Virus record (IMG/VR): IMGVR_UViG_3300046467_000343
Span: 1-23,599 of that record
Strand: one strand, 5' to 3'
Source: a virus
DNA: 23,599 bases
Shown here: positions 7,340 through 14,958 of the stretch, one piece after another
Position numbering within the stretch: the first letter of the stretch is position 1
How the letters are laid out: every line of letters starts with the position of its first letter
The notes under the pieces: model-generated
What the model was told of the DNA's origin: nothing
What the model saw: only the letters and a program-made list of their open reading frames with translations
The model's database searches: none
Program-made: the position numbers and the translations under genes

Positions 7340-9018
7340 GTTTGATTAAGCACAAATACGGATTGGCGTTTGACGTGCAACTAAATGAGATTGAGCTGGA
7401 GTTGTACGCCTTCAGAATCAACCACTCGCCGGATCGTGGCGGGCTGGGGGCGTTCCGCCACTTTAAGAACGTGGTTGCTTTTCTGTGGCCAAAGATGATC
7501 TGGAACCCGTGGTTGGAAAGGCAGATAGAAAGTCTGTGCGAGAATCAATGGGTGTGCTGGGCGGGGTGTGGCGCAAGCGGGAAGACCTACGCTGCCAGCC
7601 TTTACTCGATGGTTTATTTCCTAGCTGCCCCGCTTCAGACCTCGATCATCCTTACCTCCACCACCGCAAAGATGATACGGAAGAGGGCGTGGCCGGTCAT
7701 CCAAGATCTTTACCGGACGTGCAAGGGCGGCTATCCCTCGCATATGGTGGACAGCAAGACCACGTTGCAGGCGATTCGTGGCGACGATAAGCACGCCATA
7801 TTCGCAATCCCCGTGCTGGACGGGGCCACCTCGAAGGCGGTTGCCAACATACAAGGGATACGCTCCCCGCGCACTATGGTGATCGTGGATGAGGCCACCG
7901 ATACGCCCGAGGCGGCGTTCGAGGCTTGTTCAAATCTTCAGAAGGGAACCAACGAGTTCAAGTTTCTGGCAATCGGGAACCCCCACAGCAAGTTCGACCA
8001 GCACGGGCGGTTCGCCACCCCAAAGAGCGGGTGGTCGGGTATCAGCATTGAGGATGATGAGTGGGAGACGGAGCGAGGTGTGTGCCTTCGGTTCGACGGA
8101 TTGAAGTCTCCCAACGTGCTGGCGGGTAAAACGCAGTACAGCTTCCTTATATCAGACGATCAAGTCCGTCAGGCGCAGAAGTATGACGGCGAGGACAGCC
8201 CGAAGTTTTGGAAATACACGAGGGGGATGTGGTCGCCAGATGGGGTGTGCAAGACCGTGTTAAGCGAAAACTTGGTCGAGAAGTATAGGGTAATGTTTCC
8301 TGCTGTTTTTGTGAAAAAGAGCCACATGATGGCCGGTTTAGACCCTGCTTTCAATGGGGGCGACCGCTGCGTTATCCAGCTGGGGCGTTACGGAGACTTT
8401 GACAACGGGAAGATGGGTATATCGCTGGAGAAAAACGAGATCATCCAGATCGACGCGAAGAGCAGCGAGCCGGTTCACTTCCAGATTGCCAGCCGAGTGC
8501 AGGCTATCTGCGAGGAGAACAACGTGAAGCCGGAACATCTGGCGATAGACGCCACCGGCGAGGGTGGGGGGTTGTGTGACATACTGGCCAAGACGTGGAA
8601 CTCGTCGATCCAGCGGGTGGAGTTCGGCGGGAAAGCCAGCGACCGCCCCGTCAGCCCCGAGGATTATCGTAAAAGCAGCGACGTGTACGCCAACAAAGTG
8701 ACAGAGCTTTGGTTTAGCGTGCGCCAATGGGTTATCAACGAGCAGCTGCGCGGAATGCACCACGAGGCGGTAATCGAGTTCTGCGCTAGGATGTTCGATG
8801 ATGAAAAACGTATGACGATCATCGAGAGAAAGGTTGATATGAAGGCTCGCACCGGCAAGTCGCCGGACTTTGCGGACGCGATCACTCTGGTAGTGGAGAT
8901 GGCCCGCAGGCTGGGCGGATACGCCTCGGCAACCCGCCAACGTGGCGGGCTGTCCAACTGGGACAGGCTTGTGAAAGATTACGACAGCGTTTATCACGAC
9001 ACGTTTGCTGGGGTATGA
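7330..9018 (+). CDS. terL: Terminase large subunit
   Basis: A 562-aa DNA-packaging motor. The ATPase domain shows Walker A GCGASGKT (79-86), Walker B VIVDEAT with D187 and E188, and a coupling-motif-like FLAIGNPHS (212-220). The C-terminal RNase H-like nuclease shows the acidic residues expected: D338 in GLDPA, D407 in AIDATG, and D513/D516 in SPDFADA. It would cut concatemers and pump DNA through the portal encoded just downstream. The start is uncertain: the longest frame begins with TTG at 7330 inside the palindromic promoter region without a visible ribosome site, and a TTG at 7342 or a GTG near 7375 are alternatives. No small subunit is visible next to it. The stop overlaps a 22-aa ORF (ATGA). 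Confidence 0.95.
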   Translation: MSNSLIKHKYGLAFDVQLNEIELELYAFRINHSPDRGGLGAFRHFKNVVAFLWPKMIWNPWLERQIESLCENQWVCWAGCGASGKTYAASLYSMVYFLAAPLQTSIILTSTTAKMIRKRAWPVIQDLYRTCKGGYPSHMVDSKTTLQAIRGDDKHAIFAIPVLDGATSKAVANIQGIRSPRTMVIVDEATDTPEAAFEACSNLQKGTNEFKFLAIGNPHSKFDQHGRFATPKSGWSGISIEDDEWETERGVCLRFDGLKSPNVLAGKTQYSFLISDDQVRQAQKYDGEDSPKFWKYTRGMWSPDGVCKTVLSENLVEKYRVMFPAVFVKKSHMMAGLDPAFNGGDRCVIQLGRYGDFDNGKMGISLEKNEIIQIDAKSSEPVHFQIASRVQAICEENNVKPEHLAIDATGEGGGLCDILAKTWNSSIQRVEFGGKASDRPVSPEDYRKSSDVYANKVTELWFSVRQWVINEQLRGMHHEAVIEFCARMFDDEKRMTIIERKVDMKARTGKSPDFADAITLVVEMARRLGGYASATRQRGGLSNWDRLVKDYDSVYHDTFAGV

Positions 9019-9083
9019 AAAGAAAGCAGTATGATATTCTGCCCGAGGATTGTGATGAGGATCACTTGGTGTGGTTCTGGTAG
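9015..9083 (+). CDS. Possible 22-aa peptide coupled to the terminase
   Basis: An ATG overlapping the terminase stop (ATGA at 9015-9018) opens a 22-codon frame starting MKRKQYDILPEDCDEDHLVW and ending TAG. It fills nearly all of the 71-base gap before the next ATG at 9090. ATGA overlaps are the rule elsewhere in this genome (9680, 20890, 22078), which supports translation. The peptide has a basic start, an acidic middle and an aromatic end. No family is recognised. It may instead act only as a coupling leader that carries ribosomes to the next gene. Confidence 0.35.
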   Translation: MKRKQYDILPEDCDEDHLVWFW

Positions 9084-9089
9084 GTTGGT

Positions 9090-9683
9090 ATGAATAAGTT
9101 AATTGAAACAAGTGTTGTGCCGCCTAACGGGTACAGCTACGAGCAAGAGGAGACAGGGGTGACGCTGACATCCAACAACTTTGGCCAGCTGGTGGTAAGG
9201 GTGGCCGACCACCGGCGGGCGAATAATCTGCCGGTTCCGTTCAACATCGCTGACATTGTTGAGGCCGAAGTCTGCGAGCAGAGGCCGGAATTGTGTGAGG
9301 GATATATTCCAAAACCCCCACCGAACGAGAAACTAACGCTTAATCTGGCTGTGCGCCTCACTCGAACGCTGTTTGCTGCGGGAGGGAAAAGGGTGGAGAG
9401 TCAAGCAGAGGCCGACCAGCGGGCCGCAATCTGTGCGATGTGTCCCGACAACATTGAGCCGGTGGGATGCACCGGCTGTGGCAGCAGTATTATCAAGAAG
9501 ACGGTCGAGTTTATCGTGGGCGGAAAAAAAACATTGTATGACAGCACCCTTAAATCGTGCAAGCATTGCGGTTGCTTTAACGCGGCACAGGTTTGGTTGC
9601 CGCTCGATGCGCTACAAAAGACGATTACTGACAGCGAGAATAAGGCTTTGCCAGATCATTGCTGGAAACGAATATACAAATGA
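9090..9683 (+). CDS. Cys-rich, probably zinc-binding protein
   Basis: A 197-aa protein of unrecognised family. The C-terminal half carries paired cysteines: C115-x2-C118, C127-x2-C130, C157-x2-C160 with C162, and H190-C191. This spacing is typical of zinc-ribbon or treble-clef modules and suggests two metal sites. The N-terminal 80 residues (about 25-55 beta, then PKPPP near 74-78) carry no recognisable motif. It lies between terminase and portal, with its TGA overlapping the portal ATG, so it is co-expressed with packaging and head genes. A role in packaging or as a small DNA-binding accessory is possible but is inferred from location. Confidence 0.8.
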   Translation: MNKLIETSVVPPNGYSYEQEETGVTLTSNNFGQLVVRVADHRRANNLPVPFNIADIVEAEVCEQRPELCEGYIPKPPPNEKLTLNLAVRLTRTLFAAGGKRVESQAEADQRAAICAMCPDNIEPVGCTGCGSSIIKKTVEFIVGGKKTLYDSTLKSCKHCGCFNAAQVWLPLDALQKTITDSENKALPDHCWKRIYK

Positions 9684-11875
9684 ACAATAACTCTCTGCCG
9701 CTTGACAACATAGACGAAAGCGGTACGCCACCGAAAGCCAGACTCTCCTCCGCAGAGGCCGTGGTTGATCTGGTGAAAATGCTGGCCCGAGCCGACCAAG
9801 ACCGCAGCCGCGTGAGGGCGAAAGTGAAAGGCATTGTGGACGGCAACCCGCCGTACAGCTCGGCGCAGCTCAAGCGTACCGGCCAGTCGTACCGCACCAA
9901 CGTCAACTTTAGGGAGGCCGAGGCTTTCTTCGCGATTGCGCTCACGGCCTTCTATGACGTGTTTAGCGAAACCCCCACCTACGCCACCGTCAAGACCAAC
10001 ATCGGAACCGATGCCGAGCGGGTGCAGTACAGCCGAGTGTTGACCGAGGAGTTTGATCGGTTACAGAAAAACGACAGAGAGTTTGATTACACGATGCAGC
10101 TCTCGCAGCACGAGATGGTGTTGTTCGGTTCTGGGCCGCTGACATTCGAGAACCCCACCAGCTGGAAAGCCAGAGCGATTAAGTCGGGCGACCTTCTATT
10201 ACCAGAGAACACCCGTAGCAACCCGAGCGACTGGGAGGTGGCGGTCGTTCGTCGGCGCTACCAAGCCCACGAGATTTATGCGTACATTCGTGACACGAAG
10301 GCAGCCACCTCGGTGGGCTGGGACGTGGAGGCGACCCGTAAAGCCATCATCCAGTCGGGGCCAGAAAGCTACCAGCGCCACAATAATTGGGAGTGGCATC
10401 AGCAGAAAATCAGAAACAACGATCTGCACTACTCGGCCCAATGCAGTTTAATTAACGCCGCCCACGTTTATGTGAGGGAGTATCCGCAGGCCGACGAGGC
10501 GGAGGGGAAAATCAGCTGCTATATTGTGCAAGAGGACGGGAAGGATTTCCTCTACAAGCACGTCGGCAAGTACGACACTTGGGATCAAGTGATGCACCCG
10601 ATGTACTACGACAAGGGCGACGGCCAGCATCACAGCGTTAAGGGGTTGGGTGTGAAGATGTACCCTGTCATCGAGCTGAAGAACCGACAGAAGTGTCATA
10701 TGATTGACGTAGCTGCGACCGCTTCGGCGATGCAGCTGCAAGCCGAGACGCCCGAGGCGATGCAGAAGGCGAGCGTTGTTCAGATGGGGCCGTACTCGAT
10801 ACTGCCAGCTGGCTATCGTGTCGTGCAGCGCCAGTTCTCTGGCATCGTGGATGCGCCGATGGCGGTGGATCGCGAGCTGGAAGGGGTGATGCAGTCTAAC
10901 CTCTCACAGTACAGACAGCGCCTAGACAAGCCTCAAGGGAACCCAAAGACAGCGACAGAAGTTCAAGCAATTGTGCAGCAGGCCAGCGTGTTGGGTAAAA
11001 CGCAGATTGCCCGATACTACCAACAGCTGGATCACTTTTTTTCCGAGCGATATAGACGGGCGGCGAACCCTAACGTGACGGATGCGGAGGCGGTTGAGTT
11101 TCAGAAAAGATGTGTGGGTCGTGGGGTTCCGAAGGAGGCACTCACCAACCTCGACTACGTTCAAGCCTCGCGCAACTACGGCCAAGGGTCGGCATTCCTT
11201 CGGATGCAGACAATCTCCGGCCTAATGCAAATAGCTGGACAGCTGCCCGAGTCTGGACGGGATGCGTTGCTGCGAGACTACATTGCCGCTCTGGCGGGAC
11301 AGCAGCAAGTGGGCCGCTATATGGTGGGGCCGGAGCAAGACATTTACGCCAAAGACCAGATTGCAGAGGCGAACATTGAGAACGCTGTTATGCAAATGGG
11401 AAACCCCGTCATCATTACCGACTCGCACAACCACTCGCTGCACGCCCAAACACATCTAGCAAAAGGTACAGAAATGGCACAGGCGATCCAGCAGGGGGGC
11501 GATCCGGCATCTGCTGTACAGTTTTTCGGTTTGCTAATCCCTCACATCGAGGAGCACCTCGGTATGCTGGCAGCTGACGATTCTCGGAAGGACGAGGTGA
11601 AACAGCTCGGAGAGCAGCTGCAAGAGTTGGCCGGTTTCGCCAACGAGGTGGCCAATCAAGTGGCACAGCAGGCGGAGCAGGCGCAAGCTGCGCAGATGGA
11701 ACAACAAGCGCAGGCTCAAGCTGGGCCAGCGCCGGAGGAACAGATGAAGATGGCTTCTATGGAGAGAGACGAGGCCCGTAAGGACGCCGCGCTGCAAGCA
11801 GAGATTGGCAGAAGCGAGGCAAAGATGAGGCAGGAGATGGCGCTGGCTGATGCGAAAACCGCCGCCGCTTTGTAG
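9680..11875 (+). CDS. Portal protein
   Basis: A 731-aa protein in the canonical position after the large terminase. Podovirus portal features include a helical N-terminal region with EAFFAIALTAFYDVF, a beta-rich wing with conserved aromatics (about 150-340), a long central helix region (VVQRQFSGIVDAPMAVDREL through QYRQRLDKPQGNPKTATEVQ, about 395-450), and a Gln/Ala/Glu-rich C-terminal coiled coil (about 630-731). It should form the dodecameric ring through which DNA is packaged and to which the tail attaches. The start chosen is ATG at 9680, which overlaps the previous stop as ATGA; a TTG seven codons upstream is less likely. Length matches large podovirus portals. Confidence 0.88.
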   Translation: MNNNSLPLDNIDESGTPPKARLSSAEAVVDLVKMLARADQDRSRVRAKVKGIVDGNPPYSSAQLKRTGQSYRTNVNFREAEAFFAIALTAFYDVFSETPTYATVKTNIGTDAERVQYSRVLTEEFDRLQKNDREFDYTMQLSQHEMVLFGSGPLTFENPTSWKARAIKSGDLLLPENTRSNPSDWEVAVVRRRYQAHEIYAYIRDTKAATSVGWDVEATRKAIIQSGPESYQRHNNWEWHQQKIRNNDLHYSAQCSLINAAHVYVREYPQADEAEGKISCYIVQEDGKDFLYKHVGKYDTWDQVMHPMYYDKGDGQHHSVKGLGVKMYPVIELKNRQKCHMIDVAATASAMQLQAETPEAMQKASVVQMGPYSILPAGYRVVQRQFSGIVDAPMAVDRELEGVMQSNLSQYRQRLDKPQGNPKTATEVQAIVQQASVLGKTQIARYYQQLDHFFSERYRRAANPNVTDAEAVEFQKRCVGRGVPKEALTNLDYVQASRNYGQGSAFLRMQTISGLMQIAGQLPESGRDALLRDYIAALAGQQQVGRYMVGPEQDIYAKDQIAEANIENAVMQMGNPVIITDSHNHSLHAQTHLAKGTEMAQAIQQGGDPASAVQFFGLLIPHIEEHLGMLAADDSRKDEVKQLGEQLQELAGFANEVANQVAQQAEQAQAAQMEQQAQAQAGPAPEEQMKMASMERDEARKDAALQAEIGRSEAKMRQEMALADAKTAAAL

Positions 11876-11888
11876 GTTAAGCAACTAG

Positions 11889-12173
11889 ATGACACTAACA
11901 GAATGGACTGGATCGTCTTCCGCAGTAGAGGAGGCGAAGGAGCTAATGGGTGGAGCAACCTTTCAAGCGATGAAGGAAGTGTTGCGCGAAGAGTCGCCGA
12001 TGGTGCGTGTTCCGTTGCCGTTTGGCTCGTCGGCCACCGACTACGCCTACGCTCACGGGATGCAGAAGGGATATGAATTTGCGCTGAAGGTTTTGAAAGC
12101 AATGGGGCAAAGTGCGCCAGAGATGCCGGAGGAACCAGAGGCGACATTTAGCAGGAGCAATAACAATGAGTGA
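11889..12173 (+). CDS. Small protein between portal and scaffold
   Basis: A 94-aa protein of unknown function. The central segment (about 44-70; GSSATDYAYAHGMQKGYEFAL) has an aromatic/Gly pattern seen in many small phage proteins encoded next to portal genes, usually predicted as short helical hairpins. The C-terminus is acidic and Pro-rich. It is separated from the portal by 13 bases, and its last 8 bases overlap the scaffold start, where the ribosome site GCAGGAG lies inside this gene. Co-expression with portal and scaffold suggests a head-assembly role, which is inferred. Confidence 0.75.
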   Translation: MTLTEWTGSSSAVEEAKELMGGATFQAMKEVLREESPMVRVPLPFGSSATDYAYAHGMQKGYEFALKVLKAMGQSAPEMPEEPEATFSRSNNNE

Positions 12174-13260
12174 AAACACATTAACCGAGGCAAATCCGGC
12201 GGCAGTTAAGGGAAACCCCAGCTTGCTGCCGGAAACGAACGAAAACATCACCAGTATGGCAGACGCTTTCAAGCAAGCGATGTCGAGTGATCCAACGCCA
12301 GCTGCCGATCCAGCTGAACCCGCACCGGCCGCCGACCCACCACCGGCGGAGGATAAGGCAGAGTCCAGATCGTCGAAGGACTTCAAGCTCATCAAGCAAG
12401 AGCGCGACGAAGCCCGCAGGCAGATCGAGGAGATGCAAGGCAAAGTCTCCGATCTGGAGCTGAAGGCTTCCACAACCGAGGAGTATGACAGTCTAAAAAC
12501 GCAGTTCGACGAGTTGAGCGAGGTGTTGAGTGTTTCCAATCTCGAGCGACATCCGAAGTTTAAGGAACAGTTCACTAAACCGATCAACGATCAGATCGAG
12601 CGTGCGCTGGTGTATGTGCCGGAGGAGCAGCGGCAGGAAATGGTTAAGCTACTAAAGCTACCAGCCAGCCCGCGACGTGCGGACGCGCTGGACGAGCTGA
12701 CGGGCGACTTGCCCGCTTCTAGGCAGGCGTATCTTCAGAGCGCAATCAGCCGGATCGACGAGATCGCGCACCAACGGGACGAGAAGCTGGAGAGCAGCAA
12801 GTCCAGCTACGAGCAGCTGGTGGCTGACGAGAAGGCTGGCAGCGAGGCGCAGTCTGCGGAGCGAAACAAAGCGTTGGAGCGTTCGTTTGGCGTTGTGCTG
12901 CGCGAGGCGCAAGAGAACATCCCGATCTACCAGACCCGCGAGGGGGATGAGGAGTGGAACTCTGGAGTGAAGGAGCGGGTTGGCTTGGCGCGGCGAATCC
13001 TTATGGAGCAAAACAGCTTCGAGGATGCCGCAACCGCAGCCCTATGGGCGGCAAGCGGTGGGGCGCTGGTGGAGCAAAACGCTGGGCTTGTGGAACACAA
13101 CCGCCGCCTTCAAGCGGAAGTTAACAAGTTGACAGGCGCAGAGCCGAGCACAGCTGGCATATCCGCAGACGGCAAGCCGAAGCCGGTGGAGAACAGCTCG
13201 TTCAGCGATAAAGTGATGGGCGAGCTGCGCGACTTGGGTATCCGAGGTGCAACTCGATAA
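12166..13260 (+). CDS. Scaffolding protein (predicted)
   Basis: A 364-aa protein, mostly charged and helical. A Pro/Ala/Glu/Asp-rich segment at about 43-65 is followed by strongly heptad-like sequence (about 70-125, IKQERDEARRQIEEMQGKV), a middle helical region, and a C-terminal basic tail ending RDLGIRGATR. Lack of cysteine, a long coiled coil, and position between portal and major capsid are the usual marks of podovirus scaffolds, which form an internal core and leave before DNA enters. The start is ATG at 12166, 9 bases after AGGAG (12153-12157); a longer frame beginning at 12112 is in-frame read-through of the previous gene region. A structured noncoding region follows. Confidence 0.8.
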   Translation: MSENTLTEANPAAVKGNPSLLPETNENITSMADAFKQAMSSDPTPAADPAEPAPAADPPPAEDKAESRSSKDFKLIKQERDEARRQIEEMQGKVSDLELKASTTEEYDSLKTQFDELSEVLSVSNLERHPKFKEQFTKPINDQIERALVYVPEEQRQEMVKLLKLPASPRRADALDELTGDLPASRQAYLQSAISRIDEIAHQRDEKLESSKSSYEQLVADEKAGSEAQSAERNKALERSFGVVLREAQENIPIYQTREGDEEWNSGVKERVGLARRILMEQNSFEDAATAALWAASGGALVEQNAGLVEHNRRLQAEVNKLTGAEPSTAGISADGKPKPVENSSFSDKVMGELRDLGIRGATR

Positions 13261-13340
13261 GGCTTAATTGACGGTAATACGGGGCCGTGGATGGCGGCGT
13301 AACCTATTGGTTGCCTCAATCGCTGTCATTAGTTGCACCC

Positions 13341-13386
13341 CAGCTGGCTGCGTCTACGGGTAGGCCAGTTGCCGTCATTTTTTTTT
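13341..13386 (+). terminator. Terminator-like hairpin after the scaffold gene
   Basis: CAGCTGGC (13341-13348) pairs with GCCAGTTG (13364-13371) with one G-U pair. The outer pairing GACGG (13270-13274) with CCGTC (13372-13376) then brings a stem to within one base of nine T residues (13378-13386). It would end or attenuate transcription from the terminase-scaffold operon before the capsid. Because the hairpin is slightly offset from the T run unless the long-range pairing forms, efficiency may be partial. Confidence 0.6.
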
Positions 13387-13589
13387 CAAAAAACTGTTTG
13401 ACGAAACTCCCAACCTGTTGCAAAACAAAAACGCGCTGTGAGTTAGGCGCATAAATTTAGCTCACTTTTTAGCCTTACAGCGAGTGGCAATCGCACCGGC
13501 CCAATCGGGAATGGCCGACCGAACAAGAGGCGTATGCGCCCCCTTCCGTGTGGAAGTGTGGTGTTGCGTCATTAGTTAGAACCCTTTTA

Positions 13590-13598
13590 AGGAAAGGA
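13590..13598 (+). promoter_or_regulatory. Strong ribosome site fixing the capsid start
   Basis: AGGAAAGGA lies 6 bases upstream of the ATG at 13605. It identifies that ATG, rather than the GTG of the longer frame at 13548, as the capsid start. Confidence 0.8.
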
Positions 13599-13604
13599 TT
13601 TATT

Positions 13605-14861
13605 ATGGCTTGTTCAAATGTATTTGATGCTTTTTCTATTGCCACCGAAAATTTAGCGGATGAAGTTTATAGGAATGCTTCTTACCGTTCTGTGTGGCTT
13701 AATGCTATTCCTCGCGGAACTTTTGAGACGGGTGTTGGAACCACCAAGACTACGTTCGCTATCGAAAACAGCGAACCAACGGATGACACGGAAACGTGGG
13801 CGGCAATAACCAACACCCAAGTAGTTGGTGGTGGTGATGGCGGGGCCGGTGGCTCTTGTGCCAGCTCTTACACCGACGTGGAAGTGGGCTACACCAGCCG
13901 CACTTATAACCCAGAGGAGTTTGCCCTTCGCGGGCCGATTCTCTGTAAGGATGATCTGATTTACGATCATAACGTGGACACGTTCCTTCGCGCCTATGTG
14001 GAGGAAATGACCAAGCGAGCGCAGCGCAGCTGGGAGAAACGCTACGAGAATCTCTATATGAAATTCGCGTCGAAAGTTCCAGCTGGCAACGGTTTGGCGA
14101 CCAACGACACCGAAGGAGTGATTGAGGGAGAGCCTATTGCCGCTGCCACATCAACCATCACGCAGCAGTTGCTTGACCAGCTCGCTGTGACGCTGATTGA
14201 TCGCGGTGCGACCAACTCAGACAGCAATGGCTGGATTGGCTATGGCGAGGATGGCCCCGTGTTTCCGCTCTTGATCGGGCTGGAAGCCAGCCAGCAGCTT
14301 GCGATGCACGGCGAAATGCGGAACGACTTCCGTCACGCCGATTCGGGTAAGGGAGCAGCTTCCGAGCTGATGAGCAGGATGGGTGCTACGCGGGTGATTA
14401 AAAACTTCCGCCACATCCCTAACCTTCGCCCGCCTCGTTTCAACCGGAACGCTGGCGACAACGGCTATGATCGTGTAAATCAGTACACGATGAGTTCGGC
14501 CACGAAGGGCAAGAAGGCGGTATTGAATCCCGCTTGGCAGACGGCTGACTTTGAGGCAGCTATCATCTTGAACCCGTCCGTGTTCACCTCGGAGATTGTT
14601 CCGCCGGTGAATGCAGCTGGCGGTGTCAGCTGGAACCCCACCTCCTATATGGGTGAGTGGAAATGGGTGACAGGTGGCAGCAAGATTCAAGCTGCGAATG
14701 CGGACTGTGAAGACCCGCTGGACAAGCTGGGTCGGCATTATGCCGAATTCAAACACGCCGCGAGGCCGGTGTTCCCGAATCACGGGATGACGGTTATCTT
14801 TAAGCGTGCTTGCGGAACCACAACGCAGACGATAACTGATATCACTGCTTGTACCGCGTAA
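13605..14861 (+). CDS. Major capsid protein (predicted)
   Basis: A 418-aa protein placed after the scaffold and before a strong terminator, with one of the strongest ribosome sites in the window. It opens MACSNVFDAFSIATENLADE; residues about 20-60 hold an RNASYRSVWLNAIPRG segment, then a beta region with CASSYTDVEVGYTSRTYNPE, followed by a helix-rich centre (about 105-160, EEMTKRAQRSWEKRYENLYM) that resembles the spine helix and surrounding region of HK97-fold capsids. There is no obvious N-terminal protease-cleaved delta domain, which fits a separate scaffold. Assignment is from gene order, expression signals and overall pattern; the HK97 fold was not verified. Cysteines recur through the chain (including near 85 and 385). 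Confidence 0.82.
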   Translation: MACSNVFDAFSIATENLADEVYRNASYRSVWLNAIPRGTFETGVGTTKTTFAIENSEPTDDTETWAAITNTQVVGGGDGGAGGSCASSYTDVEVGYTSRTYNPEEFALRGPILCKDDLIYDHNVDTFLRAYVEEMTKRAQRSWEKRYENLYMKFASKVPAGNGLATNDTEGVIEGEPIAAATSTITQQLLDQLAVTLIDRGATNSDSNGWIGYGEDGPVFPLLIGLEASQQLAMHGEMRNDFRHADSGKGAASELMSRMGATRVIKNFRHIPNLRPPRFNRNAGDNGYDRVNQYTMSSATKGKKAVLNPAWQTADFEAAIILNPSVFTSEIVPPVNAAGGVSWNPTSYMGEWKWVTGGSKIQAANADCEDPLDKLGRHYAEFKHAARPVFPNHGMTVIFKRACGTTTQTITDITACTA

Positions 14862-14878
14862 GGTGTAGTAGTTTACAG

Positions 14879-14923
14879 CTGGTGGCTCGCTCCGTTATGC
14901 GAGCGGGTCACCAGTTTTTTTTT
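14879..14923 (+). terminator. Rho-independent terminator after the capsid gene
   Basis: CTGGTG (14879-14884) pairs with CACCAG (14909-14914) and CTCGC (14886-14890) with GCGAG (14899-14903), leaving an 8-base loop. Nine T residues follow directly (14915-14923). This is a textbook intrinsic terminator, 17 bases after the capsid stop. It separates the capsid transcript from the decoration-like and fibre genes. Confidence 0.93.
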
Positions 14924-14958
14924 AATTTAGATAAAGTTGAAGCAGTAGAAAACACTTT

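Larger units (their letters stand above)
13261..13604 (+). other. Gene-free structured leader before the capsid gene
   Basis: No protein gene of normal size fits here. The region divides at a T9 run (13378-13386). Before it lie a terminator-like hairpin and a long-range pairing GACGG (13270-13274) with CCGTC (13372-13376). After it come AAACTGTTTGAC (13391-13402), which matches a 12-mer at the divergent promoter, then several short stems: CGCT/AGCG (13434-13437, 13479-13482) enclosing GTGAG/CTCAC (13438-13442, 13461-13465); CGGCC/GGCCG (13497-13501, 13513-13517); GGCG/CGCC (13529-13540); and CTTCC-GTGT-GGAAG (13543-13556). It ends with the strong capsid ribosome site. It is likely a transcript boundary plus a structured 5' leader for the most abundant phage protein. 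Confidence 0.55.

Noticed and set aside
8338-9111. 257-codon minus-strand frame opposite the terminase
   Set aside because: It covers the terminase nuclease domain, whose motifs are clear on the plus strand. The translated product resembles no protein pattern.
9659-9679. TTG start for the portal seven codons upstream
   Set aside because: The ATG at 9680 overlaps the previous stop as ATGA, the arrangement used repeatedly in this genome.
11943-12587. 214-codon minus-strand frame opposite the scaffold start
   Set aside because: Ser/Leu-rich shadow of the plus-strand genes, which have good coupling and a ribosome site.
13325-13577. Direct repeat GTCATTAGTT at 13325-13334 and 13568-13577 as possible attachment or insertion-site duplication
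   Set aside because: Only 10 bases long, no transposase or integrase between the copies; chance or leader-internal repetition is enough.
13548-13604. GTG-started N-terminal extension of the capsid protein
   Set aside because: A strong ribosome site sits just before the ATG at 13605, and the extension lies over leader hairpins.
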